DNA from: Gudongella sp034004165
GTDB taxonomy: Bacteria > Bacillota > Clostridia > Tissierellales > Tissierellaceae
Length of the DNA: 28,804 nucleotides
Direction of reading: 5' to 3'
Assembly (NCBI GenBank): GCA_034004165.1
Contig: JAVEXI010000023.1
Span: 1-28,804 of the forward strand
Below are positions 15,785 to 23,195 of the stretch, in pieces; positions within the stretch are counted from its first letter, which is position 1, and each line of letters starts with the position of its first letter. A model generated the notes under the pieces. The model was not told the DNA's origin, searched no databases, and saw nothing but the letters and a program-made list of their open reading frames with translations. The translations under genes and the position numbers were made by a program.

Positions 15785-16822
15785 CTATTCTACAATTATA
15801 AATGTATCCTTTAATGTTTCGACTCTACCAATTACAGCATGTTGCAGATTGCTGTTTTCAAGTCTTCTCATAATCTCAATTGCGTCTTCTTCTCCAGCGG
15901 ATATCAAAAGTCCTCCTGATGTCTGCGGATCAAACATAATATCCTTTAAGAATCTTGGAACTGTTTCTGAAAACAAGACATTTTCTCCCACAAAATTTAC
16001 ATTGTCATAGGCTCCAGCAGGAATTAAGCCCATCTCTGCGTAATCTTTGGCTTCTTTAATAAATGGTACTTTCTCACTTTCAATTATAATTGAAACATTA
16101 CTACCTTTAGCCATTTCCAAGCTATGACCTAGTAGACCAAATCCAGTCACATCAGTTACACTGTGAACAGAATTAAGGCCCATAAATGCTTCCTTTGCTC
16201 CTTTATTCAGAGTTGACATGGTTTTTACAGCCTCATCATAAGCACTTTCATCTGCTAGTTCGCCCTTGATTGCTGTATTAATTATTCCAAGGCCCAATGG
16301 TTTAGTTAGAATTAAAACATCTCCTGCCTTAGCTCCATTATTAGCCTTTACATCATCAGGGTGTACAAAACCAGTCACTGAAAGTCCATACTTTGGCTCG
16401 TCATCGGAAACTGAATGCCCTCCTACGAGAATAGCACCAGCTTCTATCACCTTATCAGACCCTCCTCTTAGGATTTCACTCAGTATCTCTGGCTCCAGAC
16501 AGTCCGGAAAGCACACTATGTTCAATGCGAGTTTTGGCTCTCCTCCCATGGCGTATACGTCACTAAGTGAATTTGCGGCAGCTATGGCACCAAATGTATA
16601 TGGATCGTCCACAACTGGAGTGAAAAAATCCAATGTCTGTATCATAGCAAGCTCATCATTTATTTTATAGACCGCTGCATCATCTGACGTTTCAACACCT
16701 ACAAGTAAATTTGGATCGCTAAATTTTGGTAAGTTGCGCAAGACCTGCGCAAGGATATCGGGACCGATTTTAGCTGCTCACCCTGAACTAGTAGTATATT
16801 TTGTAAGTTTTACATCTTCCAT
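15785..16822 (-). CDS. selD: Selenide, water dikinase SelD (a selenoprotein, Sec15)
   Basis: Makes selenophosphate from selenide and ATP, the selenium donor for SelA. The frame opens at ATG 16822 (AGGAGGTG upstream) and reads MEDVKLTKYTTSSG, then TGA at 16780-16778, then AAKIGPDILAQVLRNLPKFS and on to the stop. The TGA stands exactly where other SelD proteins have the catalytic Cys or Sec, followed by the conserved Lys18. So it is read as selenocysteine, giving 345 residues, a normal length. Gene callers that treat TGA as stop would start at the TTG at 16741 and lose the active site. Downstream motifs include LGGHSV-like VGGHSVSDDEPKYG, DVTGFGLLGH and FDPQTSGGLLI. It is 12 bases after comEA. 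Confidence 0.96.
16734..16780 (-). promoter_or_regulatory. SECIS element of selD
   Basis: Bacterial selenocysteine insertion hairpin just after the in-frame TGA (16780-16778). A 7-bp perfect stem TTGCGCA / TGCGCAA closes a GGTCT loop at 16752-16734. GGUCU is also the loop of the E. coli fdhF element. The loop begins about 32 bases after the TGA, within the usual bacterial range. A smaller ATCG / CGAT hairpin lies between. Confidence 0.82.
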
Positions 16823-16834
16823 GGGTACACCTCC

Positions 16835-17437
16835 TCAGTTTGTCGTAATAAGTTCTTTTATTGCTTCAAATTTAGAATCTCCTATACCGGAGACATTTCT
16901 TATATCTTCAATCTTCGAGAATTTAGTCTGCTCTCTGTATTCAATAATTCTTCCTGCAATTACCTCACCTATGCCAGGCAGGCTTTCAAGATCTTTCTGA
17001 CTACATGTATTTATATTTATTAAAGACGAAGTTCCATTTGTGTCTGAATATTCCAATTCGTAAGGAATGGCTTCATCTATTGATGGTATGTATATCTTTT
17101 CCTCATCACTTATCTTCTTTGCAAGATTTATTCTATCCATGTCGGCTGACTTAGTCAAACCACCAGCCATTTTTACCACGTCACTTACTCTGCTTCCTTC
17201 AATGAGTTCATATAATCCAGGATGGTAAACCTGTCCACTAATATGAACCATTATTTCCTGCGGCTTCAAAATAGTAGGCTCATACTCTTCAATGTTTTCC
17301 AACTCAGCAGTCTGAGCGGCTAAAGATGCTGGAGGACCACTATTTTTGCTAATAAAGCTTCTAACACCAAAAAACGCAAGTAAAACTGCGGCTATACTCA
17401 GTATAGCCAGTTGCTCCCTTCTTGTAAAGAAATCCAT
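16835..17437 (-). CDS. comEA: Competence protein ComEA, DNA receptor
   Basis: Membrane-anchored double-stranded DNA receptor for natural transformation. The preferred start is ATG 17437 (MDFFTRREQLAI), with AGGAGG six bases upstream, giving 200 residues. A longer frame to 17473 lacks a site. One N-terminal membrane helix (about 8-26) is followed by a linker, an SLBB domain (about 62-120, with VHISGQVYHPGLYEL), and a C-terminal pair of helix-hairpin-helix motifs (ININTCSQKDLESLPGIGEV and IEDIRNVSGIGDSKF). It is only 12 bases upstream of selD and seems to head the selenium transcript. Confidence 0.93.
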   Translation of the reverse strand: MDFFTRREQLAILSIAAVLLAFFGVRSFISKNSGPPASLAAQTAELENIEEYEPTILKPQEIMVHISGQVYHPGLYELIEGSRVSDVVKMAGGLTKSADMDRINLAKKISDEEKIYIPSIDEAIPYELEYSDTNGTSSLININTCSQKDLESLPGIGEVIAGRIIEYREQTKFSKIEDIRNVSGIGDSKFEAIKELITTN

Positions 17438-17477
17438 TCTCTTCCTCCTCATGATGATTAGTATTGTGTCCATAATA

Positions 17478-17506
17478 ATTTAATATTTTTACCCTTATTT
17501 TGTCTA
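17478..17506 (-). promoter_or_regulatory. Possible promoter of comEA-selDAB
   Basis: TAGACA at 17506-17501, 17-base spacer, TTAAAT at 17483-17478 on the minus strand. Both boxes are imperfect. It is the best candidate between comEA and the divergent dacF promoter. Confidence 0.4.
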
Positions 17507-17514
17507 ATAAAATC

Positions 17515-17523
17515 TGGTATAAT
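17515..17523 (+). promoter_or_regulatory. Extended -10 promoter of dacF
   Basis: TGGTATAAT, an extended -10 with perfect TATAAT, 40 bases upstream of the dacF start. No good -35 box is seen, as is common for extended -10 promoters. Confidence 0.65.
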
Positions 17524-17563
17524 TAGTAATCGCAGAGAAAATTTATCTACGGTGGTGAGCACA

Positions 17564-18838
17564 ATGAAAAAACTAGTAATTATAATGATTATTTTTACCC
17601 TGATATCTTCTATAACTCCGGCTTATGCTGATTCACTCAGTTTATTGGCACCTAGTTCGATACTGATTGACTACGATACTGGAGAAGTGCTATATGATAA
17701 TAATAGCAGTATGAAGACATACCCTGCAAGCACAACTAAAATGATGACGGCAATATTGGCGGTCGAAAATGGAAATTTTTCTGATGTAGTGACAGTAGAC
17801 GACGAGATTGTGAGTCTTACTAAGGGAAGCCATGTGGCACTAGAACCAGGAGAACAGCTAACCTTAGAGCAACTGATGTATGCGATGATGCTTCCTTCTG
17901 CAAATGATGCTGCTTTGGCAATTGCAAAGCACATCGGAGGAACGTTAGACAATTTCATCAGGATGATGAACGAAAAGGCAAGAGTTATAGGTGCACTTGA
18001 TACAAACTTTGTAAATCCTAATGGTCTTCACAAAGATGATCATTACTCTTCAGCACATGATATGGCACTAATTGGCAGATATGCCATGCAGTATGACGTA
18101 ATTAGAGAAATAGTTAATACAGTTACATATGAAATACCCCCTACCAACAAAAAAACGGAAGCAAGATATCTTAAAATTACGAATAAGCTTTTGTTTAGCA
18201 CAGAAAAGCTCAATATTGACGGAAAACTAGTCGATGCAAAGTACGACGGAGCTTCCGGAATAAAGACTGGTTATACTCCAGAAGCGATGAACTGTCTTGT
18301 CTCTTATGCTGAAAGAGGTGGTCAAAGGCTTATTGCAGCGGTTATGATGGCGGATGGGAATGGAAATTATTGCGACACTCATACTCTCCTGGATTATGGA
18401 TTTGAAAATTTCCAAAACAGGCACATTGCCTTTGCTAATGAATACATAGACAATGTAACAGTTGAAAACGGTGAACTTCCTTATGTAGCTGGCATTTTAG
18501 ACAGAGAGATTATTTATCCTGTTTCCAATGATACCTACGCTCTCATTCAAAGGGAGATAACTTTGGAAGAAAATTTAACTGCTCCAGTTGAAAAAGGGCA
18601 AATTCTAGGGAAAGTAGATTATTTACTGAATGGAAAAGTAATAGCAGGTGGCAATATAATTTCTACAGCAAATATTGCAGCTGACCCAATGTTGAAACTA
18701 TCAAACCGACTTATTAGCAAATGGTACTATTTTGTCTTTGGACTTATGATTCTGATGAGACTCTATGTAATACAAAAGAGAAAATTCAGAAGAAAATATG
18801 TTAGATCAGCTAGAACGTTTACTTCAATTAGGCCATAA
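17564..18838 (+). CDS. dacF: D-alanyl-D-alanine carboxypeptidase (DacF/PBP5 family)
   Basis: Low-molecular-weight penicillin-binding protein that trims the terminal D-Ala from peptidoglycan stem peptides outside the membrane. The preferred start is ATG 17564 with GGTGGTGA just upstream, giving 424 residues. Signal peptide: MKKLVIIMIIFTLISSITPAYA with a likely cut after AYA. Active-site motifs are S56-T-T-K59 in PASTTKMM, S112-A-N114 in PSANDAAL, and K234-T-G236 in GIKTGYTPEA. A C-terminal domain and a membrane anchor (WYYFVFGLMILMRLYVI) with a basic tail follow. The member name DacF rather than DacA/DacB is a best guess. Confidence 0.93.
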   Translation: MKKLVIIMIIFTLISSITPAYADSLSLLAPSSILIDYDTGEVLYDNNSSMKTYPASTTKMMTAILAVENGNFSDVVTVDDEIVSLTKGSHVALEPGEQLTLEQLMYAMMLPSANDAALAIAKHIGGTLDNFIRMMNEKARVIGALDTNFVNPNGLHKDDHYSSAHDMALIGRYAMQYDVIREIVNTVTYEIPPTNKKTEARYLKITNKLLFSTEKLNIDGKLVDAKYDGASGIKTGYTPEAMNCLVSYAERGGQRLIAAVMMADGNGNYCDTHTLLDYGFENFQNRHIAFANEYIDNVTVENGELPYVAGILDREIIYPVSNDTYALIQREITLEENLTAPVEKGQILGKVDYLLNGKVIAGGNIISTANIAADPMLKLSNRLISKWYYFVFGLMILMRLYVIQKRKFRRKYVRSARTFTSIRP

Positions 18839-18848
18839 TAAATAATTA

Positions 18849-18884
18849 GCACCTGCAGTTAATCTGCAGGTGCTTTCTATTTTG
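18849..18884. terminator. Terminator of dacF
   Basis: Perfect 10-bp stem GCACCTGCAG / CTGCAGGTGC with a TTAAT loop, followed by TTTCTATTTTG on the plus strand. ridA converges two bases beyond it; on the minus strand the tail is AT-rich but has no clean T run. Confidence 0.88.
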
Positions 18885-18885
18885 T

Positions 18886-19269
18886 TTATTTAGCTATAGC
18901 TATTGCCTCAATTTCAATTATTCCATATTTGGCAGTGTTTACGACCTCAAGTAGACTCCTTGCAGGTTTGTGTCCTGCGAAAAACTCGGCATACACTTCA
19001 TTGATACTATCAAAGTCTTTAATATCTGTTACATAAACAGTTACCTTAACTATGTCTTCAATTCCGGCTCCAGCTGCTTCTAATACAGCTTTGACGTTCT
19101 CCAAAGTAACTTTAGTTGCCAGCTTAATGTCATCTGAAACCATTTCTCCTGTTACTGGGTCTATTGGAAGTTGTCCAGAAGTAAAAATAAACTGTCCGGC
19201 TTTCGTTCCTTGTGAATAAGGCCCTACTGCTCCAGGGGCTTTGTCTGTTGATAAAAATTCAATCTTCAT
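18886..19269 (-). CDS. ridA: RidA family reactive enamine/imine deaminase
   Basis: Hydrolyses reactive 2-aminoacrylate-type imines made by PLP enzymes, protecting other enzymes. The 127-residue product has GPYSQG (about 16-21), FTSGQLPIDPVTGE (about 29-42), the catalytic Arg104 in PARSLLEV, and the EIEAIA end, all hallmarks of the RidA/YjgF family. The ATG at 19269 overlaps the rsfS stop region (ATGA) and has AGGAGG upstream, so translation is coupled to rsfS. It is the last gene of its transcript, facing dacF. Confidence 0.96.
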   Translation of the reverse strand: MKIEFLSTDKAPGAVGPYSQGTKAGQFIFTSGQLPIDPVTGEMVSDDIKLATKVTLENVKAVLEAAGAGIEDIVKVTVYVTDIKDFDSINEVYAEFFAGHKPARSLLEVVNTAKYGIIEIEAIAIAK

Positions 19270-19622
19270 GCTTCATCCTCCTTAGATTTTCTTTCAAATT
19301 CCGACCATAACCTTTCAAGATTATAGTATTCTCTTTCATCTCTATGGAAAATGTGAACAATCACATCATCATAGTCCAGAACAATCCAGCGAGCACTTTT
19401 ATACCCTTCTTTCACACCAAGGGGCTCATAACCTGCAAGAGACATCTTTTCGTCAACTTCATCAGCAATGGAAACTACCTGGTTTGATGAGTTTCCACTA
19501 ATTATCACAAAATAATCTGCGATAGTGGTCATTTCACCGACATTCAAGGTTTCAATATCAAATCCTTTTTTGTCATCAGCTGCTTTTGTGATTATCCCAA
19601 GTTTTTTTTCGACTTCGGTCAT
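19266..19622 (-). CDS. rsfS: Ribosome silencing factor RsfS
   Basis: Binds ribosomal protein L14 on the 50S subunit and blocks joining with 30S in starvation. The 118 residues show the family core: ADDKKGFDIETLNVGEMTTIADYFVIISGNSSNQVVSIAD (about 15-54), then GYKSARWIVLDYDDVIVHIFHRDEREYYNLERLW. The ATG at 19622 has AGGAGAG upstream. It lies downstream of the nadD-yqeK gene and overlaps ridA. The nadD-yqeK-rsfS order is the standard Firmicutes arrangement. Confidence 0.97.
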   Translation of the reverse strand: MTEVEKKLGIITKAADDKKGFDIETLNVGEMTTIADYFVIISGNSSNQVVSIADEVDEKMSLAGYEPLGVKEGYKSARWIVLDYDDVIVHIFHRDEREYYNLERLWSEFERKSKEDEA

Positions 19623-19648
19623 TCTTCCACTCTCCTTTTTTATATAGT

Positions 19649-19657
19649 ATCATAACA
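19649..19657 (-). promoter_or_regulatory. Possible extended -10 box upstream of rsfS
   Basis: TGTTATGAT on the minus strand in the gap between nadD-yqeK and rsfS. No convincing -35 box at proper spacing, so support is weak. Confidence 0.3.
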
Positions 19658-19681
19658 TGTCTCTAAATCATACGTGTTAAC

Positions 19682-20851
19682 TTATTTTTTATTGATTTTA
19701 AGAATTAAATCATCTCTGGCATTTAAAGTATTTATGTGTATTTTATGGTTTTTCCCCTGAAGATATTTTATTGTCTCCTCAAGGGCTGAAAACATCGCAA
19801 TATCTAAATCCGTTGATAATTGTTCTCTCAACTTTTGAACCCCTGAAAAATCTCTTCCTTGTTCAGTTAGATCAGCCATATAGATAATCTTTTCTAGTGT
19901 ACTCATACCCGCCCTTCCAGTAGTGTGGAATGATATCGCATTAAGAATATCCTCATCCCCTATACCTAGATCATTTTTAGCCATTTCTGCGGCTAAAGGA
20001 CCGTGTAAAAGATTTGGGTCATTTAGTGTATCCTCATCAACGCTGAGTGATAGTTCCTTAGCTCTTAAGAGCATTTGAGTATGAGTAAGTGGCTTTGCAG
20101 TATCATGTAGAAATGCTGCGGTTATTGCTTTATTGACATCTACACCGTATAAAGAAGCCATCTCTTCAGCAACTTCAACCACGCCATAAGTGTGAAGAAG
20201 CCTTTCACTTCCTAATTTAGACTTTACAAATTTAATAACTGGCCTAAAATCCAACTCAGGTTCAATTTGAATTTCATCTGTTAAATCAGTAATAGCTTCA
20301 GGAATAATATATCTTGCTGAAAAGCCTCTGCCCAAAAGTTTTCTTGCCAGAGTCGATGAAAAATCAAACCTAGGGCCATCGCAATATTCAAATTTAAAAT
20401 TATATTTTTCTTGAAGGTATTGTGATTTTTCAAGAACCTTGGCATCTCTTTTCGACTGCCTATCATAGACAACAAATGTAACCCTTCCAGCCAACAACTG
20501 AACATCTTTCCATGTTTCAAGACTAAACAGAGTATCTGTGCCAATGATATAATAAAACTCTTCTCCTGGGTACATCTTTTCTAATTCGGTTATTGTATCC
20601 ACGGTGTAAGTAGTCCCCGGTCTGTAAGTCTCTATTGAAGAAGCTTCAAAATGTGGATTGTCTTGCACAGCGAGTTCAACAAGTCTGTACCTTACATCAG
20701 CGTTTGTCAGATTAGACGTTTTGTGTGGAGGTTCACCAGTTGGAATATATATAACCTTATTTAGTTGAAATTTTTCTCTGGCACATTCACCTATAATCAA
20801 ATGTCCTATATGAATAGGATTAAATGTTCCGCCCATAATTCCAATCGACAT
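19682..20851 (-). CDS. nadD: Fused nicotinate-nucleotide adenylyltransferase (NadD) and YqeK HD-domain phosphohydrolase
   Basis: One 389-residue frame joins two enzymes usually encoded by neighbouring genes. Residues 1-195 are NadD, which makes deamido-NAD from nicotinate mononucleotide and ATP: GGTFNPIHIGH at 7-17, YIIGTDTLFSLETWKD at 101-116, and the SSTLAR version of the ISSTxIR motif at 165-170. Residues about 205-389 are YqeK, an HD-domain hydrolase (diadenosine tetraphosphatase in its family), with metal ligands His220, His249-Asp250, His283, His309 and Asp327. Both active sites look complete. There is no stop between them. The ATG at 20851 has GGAGG upstream. It lies in the yhbY-nadD-yqeK-rsfS order. 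Confidence 0.93.
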   Translation of the reverse strand: MSIGIMGGTFNPIHIGHLIIGECAREKFQLNKVIYIPTGEPPHKTSNLTNADVRYRLVELAVQDNPHFEASSIETYRPGTTYTVDTITELEKMYPGEEFYYIIGTDTLFSLETWKDVQLLAGRVTFVVYDRQSKRDAKVLEKSQYLQEKYNFKFEYCDGPRFDFSSTLARKLLGRGFSARYIIPEAITDLTDEIQIEPELDFRPVIKFVKSKLGSERLLHTYGVVEVAEEMASLYGVDVNKAITAAFLHDTAKPLTHTQMLLRAKELSLSVDEDTLNDPNLLHGPLAAEMAKNDLGIGDEDILNAISFHTTGRAGMSTLEKIIYMADLTEQGRDFSGVQKLREQLSTDLDIAMFSALEETIKYLQGKNHKIHINTLNARDDLILKINKK

Positions 20852-20883
20852 TTCTAACCTCCGTTAATCTATTTATATGAATC

Positions 20884-21177
20884 TCACTTTGGAAGTACTA
20901 TTTTTTGATTTTCTTCAGATTTTCTATACAAAACAAATTTTCTTCCTATACTCTGCACAAACTCGGCTCCAAGCTCTTCGCTTAGAGATGATGCAACTTC
21001 TGTTATGTCTTCTGATGAGTTTTTCAACACGTTTATCTTAACTAGTTCTCTTGCATTTAGTGCATCATCTACTTGATGAATAAAATTTTCTGTTAGCCCA
21101 TTTTTCCCAAGCTGAAAGATTGGATCAATACCATTGGCCAAACTTTTCAAATAGCTTCTTTGTTTTCCAGTTATCAT
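20884..21177 (-). CDS. yhbY: YhbY family RNA-binding protein (CRS1/YhbY domain)
   Basis: Small RNA-binding protein linked to assembly of the large ribosomal subunit. The preferred start is ATG 21177 (MITGKQRSYLKSLANG), with AGGAGAG upstream, giving 97 residues. The longer frame to 21246 runs into obgE and has no site of its own. The family signatures are GKQRSYLKSLAN (about 4-15), IFQLGKNGLTENFIHQVDDAL, and IGRKFVLYR at the C-terminus. Sits 16 bases after the obgE stop. Confidence 0.95.
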   Translation of the reverse strand: MITGKQRSYLKSLANGIDPIFQLGKNGLTENFIHQVDDALNARELVKINVLKNSSEDITEVASSLSEELGAEFVQSIGRKFVLYRKSEENQKIVLPK

Positions 21178-21193
21178 AAATTCTCTCCTAACT

Positions 21194-22474
21194 CTATTCG
21201 TAAAATTCAAACTCATAGCCGCAAATAAATACAGAGTCGCCTTCATTTATACCCAGGTCTACGAGTTCATCAACAACTCCCCTCTTTCTAAGAGTCTCTT
21301 GGAAATACCTGAGCGATTCATTATCATCCATATAAGTTGACTGCAACAGTCTTTCCATAAATCCACCTTCGACTATAAACATTCCATCTTCTTTTTTTAC
21401 AATAATTTCTTCATTTATATCTTCATCGGTTTCAACAAACATATCGTCGTAAGTTTCATATACGACTTCTGTTTTTTCAAGAATATCCCAAGCTGCATAA
21501 AGCAGTTCTCTAATCCCCGACTGAGTCGCTGCGGAGATTTCAAAGACTGGTATACCCTTTGTTTCAAATTCTTCTCTGATTTTCGGAAGCCATTCGGCAG
21601 CTTCTGGGATATCGGTTTTGTTTGCTGCAATTATTTGGGGCTTTTCCATTATTTTATCATTATAAGAAGAGAGCTCTTCATTAATCTTGTAAAAATCTTC
21701 TATTGGATCTCTTCCCTCAATTCCAGAAGCATCCAGTACATGAATAAGAACTCTGGTCCTCTCAATATGCCTTAAGAAATCGTGTCCTAAGCCAGCCCCT
21801 TTCGATGCTCCTTCTATAAGACCTGGTATGTCTGCTATGACAAAACTCATTTCATCGGCAAGCCTAACTACCCCTAAGTTTGGCTTAAGGGTTGTAAAAT
21901 GATAGTTGGCAATCTTTGGCTTTGCAGCAGTTACTATAGACAAAAGAGTCGATTTACCTACATTTGGAAACCCTATTAGCCCTACGTCAGCAAGTAGCTT
22001 AAGCTCCAGGATTATGCGCCTTTCCTGCCCTTTTCTACCAGCTTCTGCAAAACCTGGTGCCTGCCTTGTTGCAGTTGCGAACCTGGCATTCCCTCTTCCT
22101 CCAATGCCACCTTTAGCAATGACATACTCGTCGTCTTTGTCCTTTAAATCTACAATTACTTTACCTGTTTCTTCATCTTTTACTAAAGTCCCAACAGGCA
22201 CTCTCAAAACAATATCTTTACCGTCTTTACCGAATTGTTTCTTTGATCGTCCATCTTCTCCATTTTCACCGTTGTAAGATCTCTTATACCTAAAATCCAT
22301 TAATGTACGAATACCTTCATCGGTCTTTAATATTATGGAACCACCTTTACCTCCATCTCCCCCATAAGGGCCGCCGGAAGGTTCATATTTCTCTCTTCTC
22401 CAAGCAACAACACCATTGCCGCCTTTCCCAGCTTTTACTGATATTTTAGCTACATCAATAAACATCATCATCAT
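21194..22474 (-). CDS. obgE: Obg family GTPase (CgtA)
   Basis: Essential GTPase for 50S ribosome assembly and stress control. The product has the glycine-rich Obg domain (about 1-160, with AGKGGNGVVAWRREKYEPSG), the GTPase domain with GFPNVGKSTLL (G1), DIPGLIEGA (G3) and NKTD (G4), and the C-terminal OCT domain found in Gram-positive members. Up to 426 residues. Four ATG codons stand in a row at 22474, 22471, 22468 and 22465. AAGG lies just before the first, so the third or fourth has the better spacing. It follows rpmA, with a terminator between. Confidence 0.97.
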   Translation of the reverse strand: MMMMFIDVAKISVKAGKGGNGVVAWRREKYEPSGGPYGGDGGKGGSIILKTDEGIRTLMDFRYKRSYNGENGEDGRSKKQFGKDGKDIVLRVPVGTLVKDEETGKVIVDLKDKDDEYVIAKGGIGGRGNARFATATRQAPGFAEAGRKGQERRIILELKLLADVGLIGFPNVGKSTLLSIVTAAKPKIANYHFTTLKPNLGVVRLADEMSFVIADIPGLIEGASKGAGLGHDFLRHIERTRVLIHVLDASGIEGRDPIEDFYKINEELSSYNDKIMEKPQIIAANKTDIPEAAEWLPKIREEFETKGIPVFEISAATQSGIRELLYAAWDILEKTEVVYETYDDMFVETDEDINEEIIVKKEDGMFIVEGGFMERLLQSTYMDDNESLRYFQETLRKRGVVDELVDLGINEGDSVFICGYEFEFYE

Positions 22475-22511
22475 CCTTATTTTTCTTGTCTTTTCAAAAC
22501 TATTCTGTAAT

Positions 22512-22543
22512 TAAAAAAGAAAAGCTTACCCGACGGTAAGCTT
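22512..22543 (-). terminator. Terminator of the rplU-prp-rpmA unit
   Basis: Perfect 9-bp stem AAGCTTACC / GGTAAGCTT with a GTCG loop and TTCTTTTTT tail on the minus strand, four bases after the rpmA stop. Confidence 0.9.
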
Positions 22544-22547
22544 CATT

Positions 22548-22838
22548 TTAAGCTAATTCTTCTTTAGGATAGACGCTGACCTGTTTTTTGTCACGGCCTT
22601 TTCTTTCAAATCTGACAACACCGTCAACAGTGGCAAATAAAGTGTCGTCTCCTCCAATCCCTACATTATTACCGGGATGGATTTTTGTGCCCCTTTGTCT
22701 GACCAGAATATTACCAGCCAGTACAAATTGTCCGTCGCCTCTTTTTACGCCTAATCTTTTAGATTTACTATCTCTACCGTTTTTTGAACTTCCTACTCCC
22801 TTTTTAGAAGCAAAAAGCTGTAAATTCAATTTAAACAC
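22548..22838 (-). CDS. rpmA: 50S ribosomal protein L27 with cleavable N-terminal leader
   Basis: Large-subunit protein whose N-terminus reaches the peptidyl-transferase centre. The start is GTG at 22838, with GGGGAGGTGG upstream, giving 96 residues. The longer frame to 22889 lies inside prp. The product begins MFKLNLQLFASKKGVGSSKN. LNLQLFA is the recognition motif of the Prp protease, which removes this leader in Firmicutes. The prp gene lies immediately upstream and overlaps by eight bases. The rest is standard L27 (SKRLGVKRGDGQFVLAGNIL, GTKIHPGNNVGIGGDDTLFA). Confidence 0.97.
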   Translation of the reverse strand: MFKLNLQLFASKKGVGSSKNGRDSKSKRLGVKRGDGQFVLAGNILVRQRGTKIHPGNNVGIGGDDTLFATVDGVVRFERKGRDKKQVSVYPKEELA

Positions 22839-23193
22839 GTGTTCCACCTCCCCTATATTCGATGGTGATATATTCAGGGTAACTTTCAATTACTGTTTTT
22901 ATACCTACATCAAGAGTTTCAAGTATTATTTGTATATCTCTCGAAGAGTTTCCTTCAATAATCTCGTCTCGCAGAAGAACTTTCATAAATCCTTCTGTTT
23001 CTCTTATTTCAACTTGCATATCCTCTTTATTTAGGCCGGCTATCTCAACTAAAGCATTTAAAGCCGTGTATCCCAAAACGGATACTGCTGCACAAACAAT
23101 GTCTTCGCCATGGTTTGCATAGCCCGCATGCCCCGAGATCTCAAATCCGGTTCTTTTATTAGAGTGATTATTGAAAAATTTTGCCTTGATCAT
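22831..23193 (-). CDS. prp: L27-processing cysteine protease Prp
   Basis: Cysteine protease (YsxB family) that cuts the N-terminal leader from ribosomal protein L27. The 120 residues carry the catalytic pair His22 (ISGHAGYA) and Cys34 (EDIVCAAVSVLGYTALNAL). Start ATG 23193 is two bases after the rplU stop and has no clear binding site, so translation is probably coupled to rplU. It overlaps rpmA by eight bases. The rplU-prp-rpmA order is conserved across Firmicutes, and L27 here does carry the matching leader. Confidence 0.96.
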   Translation of the reverse strand: MIKAKFFNNHSNKRTGFEISGHAGYANHGEDIVCAAVSVLGYTALNALVEIAGLNKEDMQVEIRETEGFMKVLLRDEIIEGNSSRDIQIILETLDVGIKTVIESYPEYITIEYRGGGTRV

Positions 23194-23195
23194 GA

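Noticed and set aside
16741..16822. selD as a truncated gene or pseudogene with a premature TGA
   Set aside because: The TGA is at the catalytic Sec/Cys site, is followed by a SECIS-like hairpin, has a good start upstream, and selA, selB and selC are present.
16835..16840. Comea stop TGA as another selenocysteine codon
   Set aside because: The protein is complete after the second helix-hairpin-helix and the selD binding site follows at once; no SECIS-like hairpin at the right distance.
21906..22277. 123-codon open frame on the plus strand
   Set aside because: Antisense shadow of the glycine-rich Obg domain; composition follows from the reverse complement.
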